Origin: Desulfosarcina sp. BuS5
GTDB taxonomy: Bacteria; Desulfobacterota; Desulfobacteria; Desulfobacterales; BuS5
Direction of reading: 5' to 3'
Length of the DNA: 64,000 nucleotides
Assembly: GCF_028752835.1 (NCBI RefSeq)
Contig: NZ_CP087952.1
Span: 973,041-1,037,040, forward strand
In this document: positions 17,859 to 28,122 of the stretch, piece by piece
How the letters are laid out: each line of letters begins with the position of its first letter
Numbering within the stretch: the first letter of the stretch is position 1
Notes under the pieces: generated by a model
Seen by the model: the letters and a program-made list of their open reading frames with translations, nothing else
Databases searched by the model: none
Told to the model about the DNA's origin: nothing
Translations under genes and position numbers: made by a program

Positions 17859-18513
17859 TATTTTTTTAATTTTCAGGATTATTTATAGCTCAAAAGCGCA
17901 CCTTAAAAAACCTTGTTTTTTGTCTTGACAATGGGGAGTACCTTAGAATATTGAATTGCCTTTTCAGCATTTACCGCATGCTTTCTTTATTGTAACAGGA
18001 ATTTCCATTATTCTGTCATTAATCAGCGTCTTGGTATTTATAAAAAACAGGTGGTTCTAAAGCGGCATAGCAATGTAAATGCAGCGGAGCGCAAAAAGCA
18101 GCGCCCGCTGATCTGCCGCGACAAATTTGAGTGGGCAGCTTGTGATGCAGATTGTTATGCTTGGCAATCTTTATATCAATAAATTTTATTCATCTCTAAC
18201 GAATTTTTGTAATCGTTCACGGGTTTAAAGGTTAAAGGTTGAAGGTTAATAGCTCAATATTCAGGGTAATAACTTATGGATTCCCGGGCAACCTTCAATA
18301 AGTTCAAAAAATAGTTTACAGTTTGAACGTTTCTCGTTCCCGCGCTCCAGCGTGGGAATGCATACCATACGGGTTTTTACGCTGGAGAATGGGAACCAGA
18401 CGAAAAGCAACATCTACAAAGCGTAAATCAGGTTTGAAGGATGCCCGAATTTCTAATTTCAACGTTCCGTGAACGGTTACGAATTTTTTTATTAAATTAT
18501 GAAGGAGTTAATT
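17859..18513. other. Non-coding stretch with cassette boundary and REP-like palindrome
   Basis: No gene seen. GTTATGCT at 18154 matches AGCATAAC at 26735 and so marks a cassette start. At about 18331-18400 the repeat TCGTTCCCGCGCTCCAGCG with a complementary second half resembles the REP-type palindrome common in benthic sulfur-cycle bacteria. Confidence 0.55.
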
Positions 18514-18979
18514 ATGTTTACAAAACACTGTAGTAAACGAATGGTATATTACCATTTGGTATGTATATGCATTTTATTGGCTACCGGATGTGCATCGCAA
18601 AAAATATGGACATATGGAATTGAACCAGAATCAATTTCACCAGTAATTATTGACAAATCAGTAGCTATACCACCATTTTCTGATCAACGTTTAAATGAAA
18701 ATAATAATATGTTTGCAATGTATTTAATTCCGTTAATGCCTTTTGGATGGCAAACATATAATACACCTGAAGGCGCACAACGACATATGAACAGCGGTAT
18801 TTGGTTTTGGAAACCAAATGAAGATATTGCAAAAGCAGCGGCAGAAGAACTAAATGCTTCTCACATTTTTAAGGAAGCTTTTTTTACATTTAGGGAAAGT
18901 GATGCCCCCCTAATTCTTAAGGGGACCGTTAAATCAACAAAATATAACGGCAAATTATTCAGTTATGGCCTGTCAGTTT
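18514..18979 (+). pseudogene. Lipoprotein gene, 3' end lost at intron I3
   Basis: About 155 codons remain. GAAGGAG lies 7 nt upstream of ATG 18514; a longer in-frame start is 18499. A signal peptide with lipobox (ICILLATGC) is followed by VAIPPFSDQRLNENN and other segments seen in secreted lipoproteins with an ATP-independent periplasmic role. The frame runs into intron I3 at 18980. The sequence on the far side of the intron is not the rest of this gene but an inverted cassette end. The C-terminus is therefore gone from this locus. Function unknown. Confidence 0.7.
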
Positions 18980-21248
18980 TCCAGGTAGGAGCATCGGTTA
19001 CCCGACGCCCCCCCTACAGACCCGTACGTGAAGATTTCCCTCATACGGTTCCTCGGTTCAAATCCTTTTTACCGGATTATCAACCAAACAGGCGACACCC
19101 CGTTTGGCGTATAACTTTGCAGCCCTTACGGCATCAAATATTATGGACTATTCTGGGTAATGGCAGTGGGTATGTTGTGCGCAAGTCCTCGAACATTACT
19201 TCGCCCTTGTGACTTCTTCGGCTTAACCATCGACGCCATGCTTTCTCAGTATATTCAAACACAACTTCCAGCACTTTGTAGTTACTTATTACTCCAAAGT
19301 ACTGGTAAAAACCTCGCAGTTTACTGCAAAGAATCTCATACTGCTCGGCCATTGGCTTATGACGGTTATCCTTGCACCATATCCATATTCTCTTCATAAA
19401 ACGGCTTGAACGCTTTCTTGCCGTCTTTTTCTTTATTACCATGTACCCTTTTAATGATTTTGACCAGTAAAATGTAAACCCTAAAAAATCAAACGTCCCG
19501 TTTCCCTTTCCGCTAATGCGTTTGGAAAATCGAATCAGTTTTGTCTTTTCCGGGTGAAGTGACAGCTCGAACTGTTCGAACCGCCTGGGTAATACATCCA
19601 TGACACGCAATGCGTCTTTTTCATACTCGAACCCGAGGATGAAATCATCCGCCCAGCGTATGATGGAGCATCTCCCTTTCATCCGGGGGATCACTTCTTT
19701 CACGTACCAGTCATCTAAAACATAATGAAGAAAGATATTACTGAGCACAGGGGAAATTACTCCTCCCTGTGGAGTGCCCGTTTCAGAGTACGTCAGGTTG
19801 CCTTCCTCCATTACGCCTGCATTCAACCACTTCCCTATCAGGCGAATCATTCCGCCGTCACTTACTCTCCGACGTATCATGTCTTTAAGTAACTCGTGAT
19901 TAATATTGTCAAATAGTCCTGTAATATCTGCGCTTACTATCCAGCTGATATTCTGCTTCAAGCATTGCTCACGTAAATCTTTGATTGCCATGTGTTGGCT
20001 CCGACCTTTTCTGAATGCATGGGAAAAATTGTAAAAATTCCTGTCAAATATGACATTCAATATGGCTGCTGCTGCTTTCTGGACAATTTTATCCTCAAGT
20101 ACAGGTATGCCAATTGGACGCTTTTTCCCTCCTTCCTTGTCTATCCAGATACGCTTTACAGGAGACGCAACGTACTGTCCTCTCCGCAGTCGTTCATACA
20201 GATTATAGAGGTTTTGATCAAGATTTTCGGCATACTCCTTTGCCGTAACCTTGTCCACTCCTGCAGATTTGCTTTTCCGAATTTTACGAAAGGATTGTTT
20301 CAGTAAATCAAAGTCTATCCGATGGACTACTGATGTAAATACCAGTTCAGGATTACTTTGAGCAAGCAGCTCGATTTTGATAAGGGATGACCCACCTGTT
20401 AACACCGGTGGTTGTCCCCATTCTATCGGTCTGGAATTGCAAGCGACCGTTCTTGCAATTTCTCGGCTTTTTGTTGATATGGTTTGTGACATCTGTGTAT
20501 CTCCCATAATTCCTGCCAAAAAAACGTTATACCCTGCTTCACCTTCCCTGCAGTGGGTCGCTTGGGCATCACTTCCCCACCTTTCCGATCAAGATAGTTC
20601 AATTCTTAATCATCGGTACTATGATCTGCTAAGACTTCCGAATGTTTATCTCAGGTTCGTTCGCTCTTCGCTATCCTCCCCTGATACCTTGTATCGCCCA
20701 TCTTTTAATGTTTGTGTTTCTGCCAATGGCAGACTCGTTGCAAGGCGGGACATTCCTATGCAACGCCGGGATTTCGCTTGCGCTGGATTTCCTGTTACCG
20801 TTCTTTTTACCCAAGGAAACATCCGGGTCTCCCAAGTTCCCGAGCTACCCCTTTGAGTACATGCCCTGGTCTAAGACCCCGGTGGTGTCCTGAATACTTG
20901 CCTTAGCATATTCAGGACTGCTGCCTTCCGCTGTCTCCAAAGCGTCGGCTTTTTCCTGCAAGCAGGATTATCACAATGACCACAACCATACATTTTTCGG
21001 GGCTCAATACAGAGCCTGCAATCTTGCTCCGTCCAGCTCCAGACTCCCGTTACCGGGTTTACCTGTGGACTTCGCTACTGACCTGCTGGTTAGTCTTTAG
21101 TCAGGTGGGACTATCTTAACATCAATGCCAGAGCAAGCCCTGCAGAGATGAAGGAAACAAACCGTTTCCCGAGCACCCACTTGGTAACAATATCGAGTTT
21201 CAAAGACCTTGTGTCTTATCCCAACGATTCGGATTTATCTTGGCACGA
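18980..21248 (-). mobile_element. Group II intron copy I3 (T7 subtype), chimeric flanks
   Basis: 2269 bp, minus orientation. Read along the intron, the 5' exon is GCCAAC + CAAACGCTTC, the standard attC target. The 3' exon is the interior of the lipoprotein gene (AAACTGACAGG). The two flanks do not belong together, so this copy marks a recombination or inversion breakpoint. Confidence 0.9.
19134..20519 (-). CDS. Group II intron reverse transcriptase/maturase (I3)
   Basis: Intact 461-codon frame, same product as in I2, I4 and I6. It lies antisense to the array and cannot serve as a readthrough product of the lipoprotein gene. Confidence 0.88.
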   Translation of the reverse strand: MAGIMGDTQMSQTISTKSREIARTVACNSRPIEWGQPPVLTGGSSLIKIELLAQSNPELVFTSVVHRIDFDLLKQSFRKIRKSKSAGVDKVTAKEYAENLDQNLYNLYERLRRGQYVASPVKRIWIDKEGGKKRPIGIPVLEDKIVQKAAAAILNVIFDRNFYNFSHAFRKGRSQHMAIKDLREQCLKQNISWIVSADITGLFDNINHELLKDMIRRRVSDGGMIRLIGKWLNAGVMEEGNLTYSETGTPQGGVISPVLSNIFLHYVLDDWYVKEVIPRMKGRCSIIRWADDFILGFEYEKDALRVMDVLPRRFEQFELSLHPEKTKLIRFSKRISGKGNGTFDFLGFTFYWSKSLKGYMVIKKKTARKRSSRFMKRIWIWCKDNRHKPMAEQYEILCSKLRGFYQYFGVISNYKVLEVVFEYTEKAWRRWLSRRSHKGEVMFEDLRTTYPLPLPRIVHNI

Positions 21249-21776
21249 GAAGCGTTTGGTTGGCAGCACTGGGGGGGGGGCTGATTGGTCGGAATTACTT
21301 GGTAAATATAAGTACCGTGCCTCAAAAATAAGACATTATTTCCTTTGTAGGCAATGTACAAGTTCCCAAACTTCCCATAGTTCCATTATTTACAGTGGGC
21401 TTCGCACACCTACTCTTTAAAAAAGTCCACTTCCTTATTGGTGGTTCCCGTTACTTACGAACACACCCAAAAATTTGCCGGAGCAGCGAAACTATCAGGC
21501 GTCTGGCGGCGAGTCGCATCAGCCGCATAGAAGCAACGTCAGGAACTTAGGCAGCAGACTGCCGTCTGAGTGTGTTCCCTACACGATTACTAAAAGGGTT
21601 AATCTTTTAAAAACTGAAACTTTTGAAAACCTCGTCAGGCCCCCGAGTCGGGTGGAACGTCTTTGCAAAATTTTTCTAAGGATCGATTATCAGAAACCCA
21701 CAGTTATTAGATTTCTTTTCACAACCTTAAGGCCTATCTATTACTCTTGACTGCCTTTCTTCAATATTGTTTGTTG
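21249..21776 (-). other. Inverted cassette end and unassigned sequence
   Basis: The first 20 bases, read on the minus strand, are an attC R'' plus the intron target. The remainder (to 21776) has no supported gene. GC-rich blocks around 21480-21600 (CGTCTGGCGGCGAG, GGCAGCAGACTGCCGTCTGAG) look structured, as in a second intron or ribozyme type, but I cannot identify them. A G10 run at 21271-21280 is also notable. Confidence 0.5.
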
Positions 21777-22514
21777 TTATGAATCTTTCTCCGATTCATT
21801 CCTTTTTCTAAGAGTTTCTTTGGCAGTAATTGAAATTGATGGATTTTGATGCTCTGAAAGTATTTTCAAAAATGAAACTGGGGTCCATTCATTGTCAGCT
21901 AAAACCAAATCAGCTTGGAAACAATCCATTTCGAGAAGATTTTCACATAGCCAGTCCATTTCACAAATATCAAATTCATAGGCAAATTCGTCAATATCTC
22001 TTGCAATTTGTGATAAAATCTGAGGATCTCCGAAATGAATTAGATAATCCAACTTAGATAAATTCAAATTGGAGATAAACAGGTCGTGTGTTACAAAATC
22101 CTCTATTTTAGACAAAATAAGACTATTCCCCATTTCAATTACGGTAGGCAAATGATTAGCAACAGCTTCTGTCATGAATGTTAAACTATTTGACAATTTT
22201 GTTAATGTTTTTTCATCAGAAATGTCAATCAAAGATTCGAGGTTCTCCTGAGATATGTATGTCAAAAAATATTCATTTTCTAATAATTCATTAAATACAT
22301 TTTTTGAATTGTCCATCAAGAGATTGTAGTATGTTTCATCATCAAGGTTATGTTTACTGGCAATTATTCTTCTTATTCTTGCAGATGGAGATTTAGCTAA
22401 TTCTTCAAAAATGATTGAGTTCTCCTCGGTATCAGGTAATGCCTTAATTATAGCTTCTAAGGATTTTTGATCTAAATCAAATTCACAATCATCTATCAGT
22501 AGTTGGACTCTCAC
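21777..22514 (-). CDS. Hypothetical helical-repeat protein
   Basis: About 245 residues, acidic and Leu/Ile-rich, with repeated segments such as LAKSPSARIRRIIASKHNL and LSEHQNPSISITAKETLRKR that resemble HEAT/variant leucine-rich repeats. There is no signal peptide. The only start in range is GTG 22514, eight bases from the IS66 end at 22523, so the 5' end and promoter are probably lost. It lies in an inverted cassette fragment. Function unknown. Confidence 0.6.
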   Translation of the reverse strand: MRVQLLIDDCEFDLDQKSLEAIIKALPDTEENSIIFEELAKSPSARIRRIIASKHNLDDETYYNLLMDNSKNVFNELLENEYFLTYISQENLESLIDISDEKTLTKLSNSLTFMTEAVANHLPTVIEMGNSLILSKIEDFVTHDLFISNLNLSKLDYLIHFGDPQILSQIARDIDEFAYEFDICEMDWLCENLLEMDCFQADLVLADNEWTPVSFLKILSEHQNPSISITAKETLRKRNESEKDS

Positions 22515-22614
22515 AATTTTTCGTGTCCTTTCGGCAAGCGTGCATGAAAAACAAATTCAAATAAGGTAGTATCGGTCATTCAAATCACGTAATATTATAT
22601 AAGGAGGATGACCG

Positions 22615-23001
22615 ATGAATCTTATGCAGCCTTCAGGCGAGTACAGTCTGGATGAAGTACGGGAAAAATTTAAACAATGGCGTAACAGCCGGGATAGAGG
22701 TAAAGCCATTCCGGAAGCATTATGGGAAGCCGCTGCCTCGTTATACCCTGCCTATTCTCTGCACCGTATATCAAAAGCCTTGAGCCTCAACCATACCAAG
22801 CTAAAGCATTACGTCCAGAATATATCACCAAATCCGTCCGTGCCGACGGCATCTTTCATCGAACTTGATGTAGCCCAAGCCCCTTTGCCTTTCAAGGGCA
22901 TTATCGAGATGCAACATCAGAACGGTGCCAGGATGACAATGCAAATTGCGGACAGTTCTGACTTGATCAATATAACCCAACAGTTTTGGAGTCAGCCATG
23001 A
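22615..23001 (+). CDS. tnpA: IS66 accessory protein TnpA (copy 2)
   Basis: Same 128-residue product as at 8669-9055, with the GGAGGATGACCG ribosome site kept. It opens the plus-strand IS66 operon. Confidence 0.9.
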   Translation: MNLMQPSGEYSLDEVREKFKQWRNSRDRGKAIPEALWEAAASLYPAYSLHRISKALSLNHTKLKHYVQNISPNPSVPTASFIELDVAQAPLPFKGIIEMQHQNGARMTMQIADSSDLINITQQFWSQP

Positions 23002-23360
23002 TTCAGATAACTCCGCAAATGCGTATCCTGCTGGCCATAGACCCGGTGGATTTCAGAAAAGGTATCGACGGTCTAAATGCTGTTTGTCGGCAGGTGCTGC
23101 GCTCCGATCCATTTTCAGGGTATGTTTTTATTTTTCGTAATAAAAAGGCAACTGCCATAAAGATCATTATGTATGATGGCCAAGGATTCTGGATGTGTCA
23201 GAAAAGGCTGTCTAAGGGACGTTTCAACTGGTGGCCAAACAAATCCGGTGAGGCGGTCAGGCCTCTGGCCGTTCATGAACTGCAGCTTCTGATCTGGAAC
23301 GGTAATCCTGTAAAGGCTCATGTTGCACCATTGTGGCGGCCAATTCCTGTAAAAAAATAG
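22998..23360 (+). CDS. tnpB: IS66 accessory protein TnpB (copy 2)
   Basis: Start ATG 22998 overlaps the tnpA stop (ATGA). The product is identical to copy 1 and carries the VDFRKGIDGL signature. Confidence 0.9.
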   Translation: MIQITPQMRILLAIDPVDFRKGIDGLNAVCRQVLRSDPFSGYVFIFRNKKATAIKIIMYDGQGFWMCQKRLSKGRFNWWPNKSGEAVRPLAVHELQLLIWNGNPVKAHVAPLWRPIPVKK

Positions 23361-23404
23361 AAAAAAATATTTAATGACTTGCGTTCCAGTAAAAAATGTG
23401 ATAT

Positions 23405-24286
23405 TTGATGCCCATGTTTACGTATAGAGGCAGAGTCGTTACTGACAAAGATATTATTTTTATCAAGGAGCTTATTGCTCAAAATCCGGATGCCAGCCGC
23501 CGGGCGCTTTCCAGAAAACTGTGCATAGCCTGGAATTGGGTCCAGGCCAATGGGGCATTGCGTGATATGGTCTGTCGGGGTATGATGTTAGAACTGCACC
23601 GTGCAGGATTCATACGTCTGCCGGACAAAAAATGTAATCCCCATAATCCATTTGTAGAACGTAGAAAACCTAAAAAAATTCAGATCAATCAAACTTTACT
23701 GGAAACAAAATTAGCCAAAATACGGCCGCTTGAATTTTGCCAGGTACGCAGAAGCCCGCATGAAAAAATGTTCAACAGCCTGATCGAGTATTACCATTAT
23801 CTGGGTTACTGCCATTCAGTGGGCGAACAGCTGAAATACATCGTTTATACTGATGGGCGGCCAATAGCATGTTTTGCCTGGTCTTCTGCAGCGAGGCATA
23901 TAGGCTGCAGGGACAGGTTTATCGGCTGGGATGCGAAGACGCGTAAAAAAAATCTGCACCTTTTGGCGTATAATACACGATTTTTAATTCTACCATGGGT
24001 GCGCGTACCACATCTGGCCTCCCATCTTCTTGGTCACATGATAAAAATCTTGGCCCTGGATTGGCGTAAAATCTACAATCATCCCATCTGGTACCTTGAA
24101 ACTTTTGTGGACAAAACCCGTTTTGCCGGTACCTGTTACAAGGCTGCGAACTGGAAGTATCTTGGAGACACCACCGGCAGGGGTAAAAATGATCAAACAT
24201 TTAAACCGAACCGATCTATAAAGGCTGTTTGGGGATATCCATTAGCCAAAAATTTTCGCAGCCTTTTACGGGGGGACACACAGTGA
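23405..24286 (+). CDS. DruA-like (DUF4338) passenger protein (copy 2)
   Basis: 293 residues, same product as at 7384-8265. That both IS66 copies keep this gene intact, at the same place and coupled to tnpC by GTGA, argues that it is a regular part of this IS66 subtype and not a chance capture. It starts 44 nt after tnpB. Confidence 0.82.
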   Translation: MMPMFTYRGRVVTDKDIIFIKELIAQNPDASRRALSRKLCIAWNWVQANGALRDMVCRGMMLELHRAGFIRLPDKKCNPHNPFVERRKPKKIQINQTLLETKLAKIRPLEFCQVRRSPHEKMFNSLIEYYHYLGYCHSVGEQLKYIVYTDGRPIACFAWSSAARHIGCRDRFIGWDAKTRKKNLHLLAYNTRFLILPWVRVPHLASHLLGHMIKILALDWRKIYNHPIWYLETFVDKTRFAGTCYKAANWKYLGDTTGRGKNDQTFKPNRSIKAVWGYPLAKNFRSLLRGDTQ

Positions 24287-25842
24287 AGACCCCGGAACGT
24301 ATAGACCTGGACGTCAAGCAGTTAGATGCTCTTTTAAAGCGTGTTAAAGAACTGTTGCCACCTGAGGACTATGAACTCATCAAGGCTATGGCTGACACTA
24401 TCTACCTTTTAAGTCAGTGTGTGGACAATAAAGCCGCCTCCATACGACGGCTGTTGCGCATGCTGTTTGGTGCAACTACCGAAAAAACTGGAAAAACAAA
24501 GGCTCACCCAAAAAAGAAGAATTCTGTTAAAGCTAAAAAAGGTCATGGCCGCAAACCTGCTAAAAATTATACCGGGGCAAAAAAAGTCAGAGTCTTCCAT
24601 GATACTCTTAAACCTGGAGACAACTGCCCTGAATGTTTAAAGGGCAAGGTATATGAATTAAAGGAGCCGCAGCGAATCATACGCATCACCGGAAACGCTC
24701 CATTAAGTGGAACTGTCTATGAAATGCAGCGTTTACGCTGTAATCTCTGTGGAGCAATTTTCACCGCATCGACACCTGAAAATGTGGGTGAAGACAAATA
24801 TGATGCAAAAGCCAAGGCCATGATTGCTCTTTTGAAATATGGTACCGGTATGCCATTTAACAGACTTAAAGATCTTCAGCAAAGTCTTGGCATACCATTG
24901 CCTGCATCGACACAGTTCGAGATTGTCGATCAAATGGCAATGGAACTTACTCCGATTTATCAGGAATTTATCCGTCAGGGCGCTCAGGGCGATATCATTC
25001 ATAATGATGACACCACTATGAAGGTTTTGTCCCTGATGAAGGAAAACAAAGAAAATAACCCGGAACGTAAAGGTATATTTACCACGGGTATACTGTCAAA
25101 AACCGATGATCATAAAATTGCACTGTTTTTTACCGGCCGTCAGCATGCCGGAGAAAACTTGATGGATTTACTTAAGCGTCGTATTGGTCTGAGCCCACCC
25201 ATTCAGATGTGTGATGCTCTGTCCAGAAATGTTCCCAAAGAATTCGAAACTCTGCTGGCAAATTGTCTTACACATGGACGAAGACAGTTTGTTGACGTAC
25301 TGCAAAGCTTCCCGGAAGAGTGCAGTTATGTACTCGAAATCCTCGCAGAGGTATATAAAAATGATAAGATTACCAAAGAACAGAACATGGAAGCTGAAGA
25401 ACGGCTACGGTTTCATCAGGACAACAGCGGTCCGCTGATGAAAAAGCTCAACACCTGGTTTCACAAACAAATAGACCAACATTTGGTGGAGCCCAACAGC
25501 GGGCTGGGCCAGGCTATTGGCTACATGCTCAAACATTGGGAGGCGTTGACCCTTTTTCTCAGGGAACCAGGTGTACCTTTGGACAACAATATTTGCGAAC
25601 AGGCTTTGAAAAAGGTCGTTCTGCATCGCAAGAATGCTCTGTTTTATAAAACTGAGCATGGTGCCATGGTAGGTGATCTGTTCATGAGTCTGATTCATAC
25701 CTGTAATTTATCCGGTACCAATCCTTTTGATTACCTGACAGCACTGCTGGAACATGCCTCTGAGTTGTCAGAATCCCCAGATAAATGGATGCCGTGGAAT
25801 TATAAATCCGCACTGATTGAACCGGACAATCCTGAAGCATAA
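24283..25842 (+). CDS. tnpC: IS66 transposase TnpC (copy 2)
   Basis: Starts at GTG 24283 inside the stop of the passenger gene. It differs from copy 1 by a D-to-N change in the Lys-rich linker (AKNYTG versus AKDYTG). All core motifs are present, so it should be active. Confidence 0.92.
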   Translation: MKTPERIDLDVKQLDALLKRVKELLPPEDYELIKAMADTIYLLSQCVDNKAASIRRLLRMLFGATTEKTGKTKAHPKKKNSVKAKKGHGRKPAKNYTGAKKVRVFHDTLKPGDNCPECLKGKVYELKEPQRIIRITGNAPLSGTVYEMQRLRCNLCGAIFTASTPENVGEDKYDAKAKAMIALLKYGTGMPFNRLKDLQQSLGIPLPASTQFEIVDQMAMELTPIYQEFIRQGAQGDIIHNDDTTMKVLSLMKENKENNPERKGIFTTGILSKTDDHKIALFFTGRQHAGENLMDLLKRRIGLSPPIQMCDALSRNVPKEFETLLANCLTHGRRQFVDVLQSFPEECSYVLEILAEVYKNDKITKEQNMEAEERLRFHQDNSGPLMKKLNTWFHKQIDQHLVEPNSGLGQAIGYMLKHWEALTLFLREPGVPLDNNICEQALKKVVLHRKNALFYKTEHGAMVGDLFMSLIHTCNLSGTNPFDYLTALLEHASELSESPDKWMPWNYKSALIEPDNPEA

Positions 25843-25968
25843 AATCACTTTTTAATATTTCCATCCTGATTGATCAGCCGGGTGCCTGCAAAAAACAGGC
25901 ACCTAACCGCTGACTGCTTACCTACGCCAAATTTTTTTTTGCGCTATGCACGCTTGCCGAAAGGACAC

Positions 25969-26574
25969 AAAGAATTCGAAACTCTGCTGGCAAATTGTCT
26001 TACACATGGACGAAGACAGTTTGTTGACGTACTGCAAAGCTTCCCGGAAGAGTGCAGTTATGTACTCGAAATCCTCGCAGAGGTATATAAAAATGATAAG
26101 ATTACCAAAGAACAGAACATGGAAGCTGAAGAACGGCTGCGGTTTCATCAGGACAACAGCGGTCCGCTGATGAAAAAGCTCAACACCTGGTTTCACAAAC
26201 AAATAGACCAACATTTGGTGGAGCCCAACAGCGGGCTGGGCCAGGCTATTGGCTACATGCTCAAACATTGGGAGGCGTTGACCCTTTTTCTCAGGGAACC
26301 AGGTGTACCTTTGGACAACAATATTTGCGAACAGGCTTTGAAAAAGGTCGTTCTGCATCGCAAGAATGCTCTGTTTTATAAAACTGAGCATGGTGCCATG
26401 GTAGGTGATCTGTTCATGAGTCTGATTCATACCTGTAATTTATCCGGTACCAATCCTTTTGATTACCTGACAGCACTGCTGGAACATGCCTCTGAGTTGT
26501 CAGAATCCCCAGACAAATGGATGCCGTGGAATTATAAATCCGCACTGATTGAACCGGACAATCCTGAAGCATAA
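25969..26574 (+). pseudogene. tnpC C-terminal remnant
   Basis: About 200 C-terminal codons from KEFETLLANCL to the stop, near-identical to the intact tnpC. The catalytic first Asp region is missing. A longer apparent frame from 25870 is an artefact of reading through the IS66 end. Confidence 0.88.
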
Positions 26575-26701
26575 AATCACTTTTTAATATTTCCATCCTG
26601 ATTAATCAGCCGGGTGCCTGCAAAAAAACAGGCACCTAACTGCTGACTGCTTACCTACGCTAAATTTTTTTTTGCGCTATGCACGCTTGCCGAAAGGACA
26701 C
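25969..26701 (+). mobile_element. IS66 remnant (right end of an outer copy)
   Basis: Starts inside tnpC at AAAGAATTCG and runs to a complete IS66 right end at 26701. It is the target into which copy 2 inserted. The left 2.7 kb of this outer element is absent. Confidence 0.88.
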
Positions 26702-26734
26702 AAATAGTTTATGCAGGATTTAGGTTATATTTTG

Positions 26735-26798
26735 AGCATAACGAATAAGGTTAGATTGTGAGAGCGAAGCGAACCACAATCTGAACCGTTTGTTGGAC
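26735..26798. other. attC-like site closing the lipoprotein cassette
   Basis: AGCATAAC (26735) is the reverse complement of the cassette start at 18154. GGTTAGATTGTG pairs with CACAATCTGAACC around a GAGCGAAGCGAAC loop, with one unpaired base. GTTGGAC (26792) opens the next cassette. About 240 nt without any gene follow. Confidence 0.65.
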
Positions 26799-27039
26799 AA
26801 GCCCGGATTATCTTATAGAAAATATCTTTTTGGAAATATGCCGGGATCAGGCGAAGAAGTTGGCGGATGCCGGATGAATTAAGCGGATTTATTTAAAAAA
26901 AGCTGATTTTAAGTCCACAACAGGTTTTTTTAAGAAAAAACAGTTGATTTTTTACGTAATTAGCCATTGCCGAAGAAATCAGTTTTTTTTACTGCCACTA
27001 TTTCAGGTTAAGTATCACATAACAAAAAACCTCCTTTGA

Positions 27040-28122
27040 TTATGTGGGATGAGTTGCCCGTTGTATCTGGGCAGCCGGTATCATCGTGCGAATAATTTCC
27101 ATTCTTGCTCCACAAAACTTACATGTTATTTTCGCTCTTTGTTTGAGCTGCTTGACCATCATGATTGGATTAAATCGCAGGATAAGCTGTAATAATTTGA
27201 TGAGCTTTTTGCTGCATGGATGCAGGAACCCGTAACACCTTACTTTGCGAAAGCCTTTGGGGAGCACATGCTGCATCAACAACCAGAGGAAATATTCTCC
27301 AGTAACAGTTCTATTCTGATATTTGTTGGTTTTGGAATGTAAATATCTGAAAGTGACCATTCCATTTTCACATTTCAAAATATCCTTCTCTTGAATAACG
27401 CCTTTATATAGATATTTACCCAGATAAATTAATGCCTTATCTCCATTGCCGACGTTTTTGCAATCAACAACCCATTTTTTAGGGCAATCTTTTGGTACTC
27501 GTAGATTATGATCAACAATTGCTTTGAGTAATTTGGCTCTAAAAACTTTTGCTAAAGCCTTGTGGCAAAATAAATATTTGCCGGATTTTACCCGCCATAA
27601 CCTGGAATTTTTATTGATGCTGCCGCCAACCATTACAATATGAATATGAGGATGAAATCCGAGTTCTCTTGAATGAGTATGCATAACTGTTGTAAACCCT
27701 GCTATTCCTCGTAGTTTCTTGTCATTTCGGGTAAATGTTTTCAAAAGTTCCTGTATACATTGAAACATCAAGGAATAAATCAGTTTCTGATTCTTCCAGG
27801 CAAGTTTTCGCAACTGCCTTGGGAGTGTAAAGGTGAGCAGATAGTATTGGGCAGGCAGCTGTTTGTTGAGTTGATTTTCAATCCATTGCCGACTTTCATG
27901 ATTCTGGCAATGGGGACAATTTCTATGACCGCAGGAATGGGGTATATAGCTATGTCTTCGACAATTGTCATTAGTGCACCTGGCCAGCATGTGCGGACCA
28001 GATTCTTTTCGGCATTGTTTCATGGCCAACAGCGCTTTTTTATGACTGGGCAAGACGGCGGTCTTATATTTGTTGAAAAACTTCGCTTCAAACTTTTCTA
28101 TAATTGAGGAAAGTAAAATCAT
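27040..28122 (-). CDS. IS91-family (HUH, Y2) transposase
   Basis: 360 residues. The N-terminal zinc-binding region (CTNDNCRRHSYIPHSCGHRNCPHCQ) is followed by the HUH motif (FHPHIHIV) and the paired tyrosines of YLGKYLYKGV, as in the IS91/IS801 rolling-circle transposases. It overlaps the upstream recombinase by 4 nt (ATGA), so the two are expressed together. This pair is a common IS91-type arrangement. The element's own ends were not located; it lies in the cassette bounded by 26792 and 29164. Confidence 0.9.
   Translation of the reverse strand: MILLSSIIEKFEAKFFNKYKTAVLPSHKKALLAMKQCRKESGPHMLARCTNDNCRRHSYIPHSCGHRNCPHCQNHESRQWIENQLNKQLPAQYYLLTFTLPRQLRKLAWKNQKLIYSLMFQCIQELLKTFTRNDKKLRGIAGFTTVMHTHSRELGFHPHIHIVMVGGSINKNSRLWRVKSGKYLFCHKALAKVFRAKLLKAIVDHNLRVPKDCPKKWVVDCKNVGNGDKALIYLGKYLYKGVIQEKDILKCENGMVTFRYLHSKTNKYQNRTVTGEYFLWLLMQHVLPKGFRKVRCYGFLHPCSKKLIKLLQLILRFNPIMMVKQLKQRAKITCKFCGARMEIIRTMIPAAQIQRATHPT

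Larger units (their letters stand above)
22523..25968 (+). mobile_element. IS66-family element, copy 2, with DruA-like passenger
   Basis: Complete ends and all four genes, in opposite orientation to copy 1. The 8 bp to the left (AATTTTTC) do not match the 8 bp to the right (AAAGAATT). The right flank is the interior of a second IS66 tnpC, so the left flank was replaced after insertion. Confidence 0.9.

Noticed and set aside
14430-17945. IS3-type element extended to GGGGAGT at 17936, matching ACTCCCC near 14427
   Set aside because: Only about 7 bases match, there is no target duplication, and another IS and a gene lie between.
18154-18170. A full attC immediately before the lipoprotein cassette
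   Set aside because: Nearby GCAGCGG/CCGCTG arms exist, but I could not align R'' and R' convincingly, so only the GTTATGCT boundary is reported.
25870-26574. A 234-codon fused frame beginning before the IS66 end
   Set aside because: Its first 33 codons are the terminal repeat region of IS66; the real content is a tnpC remnant.
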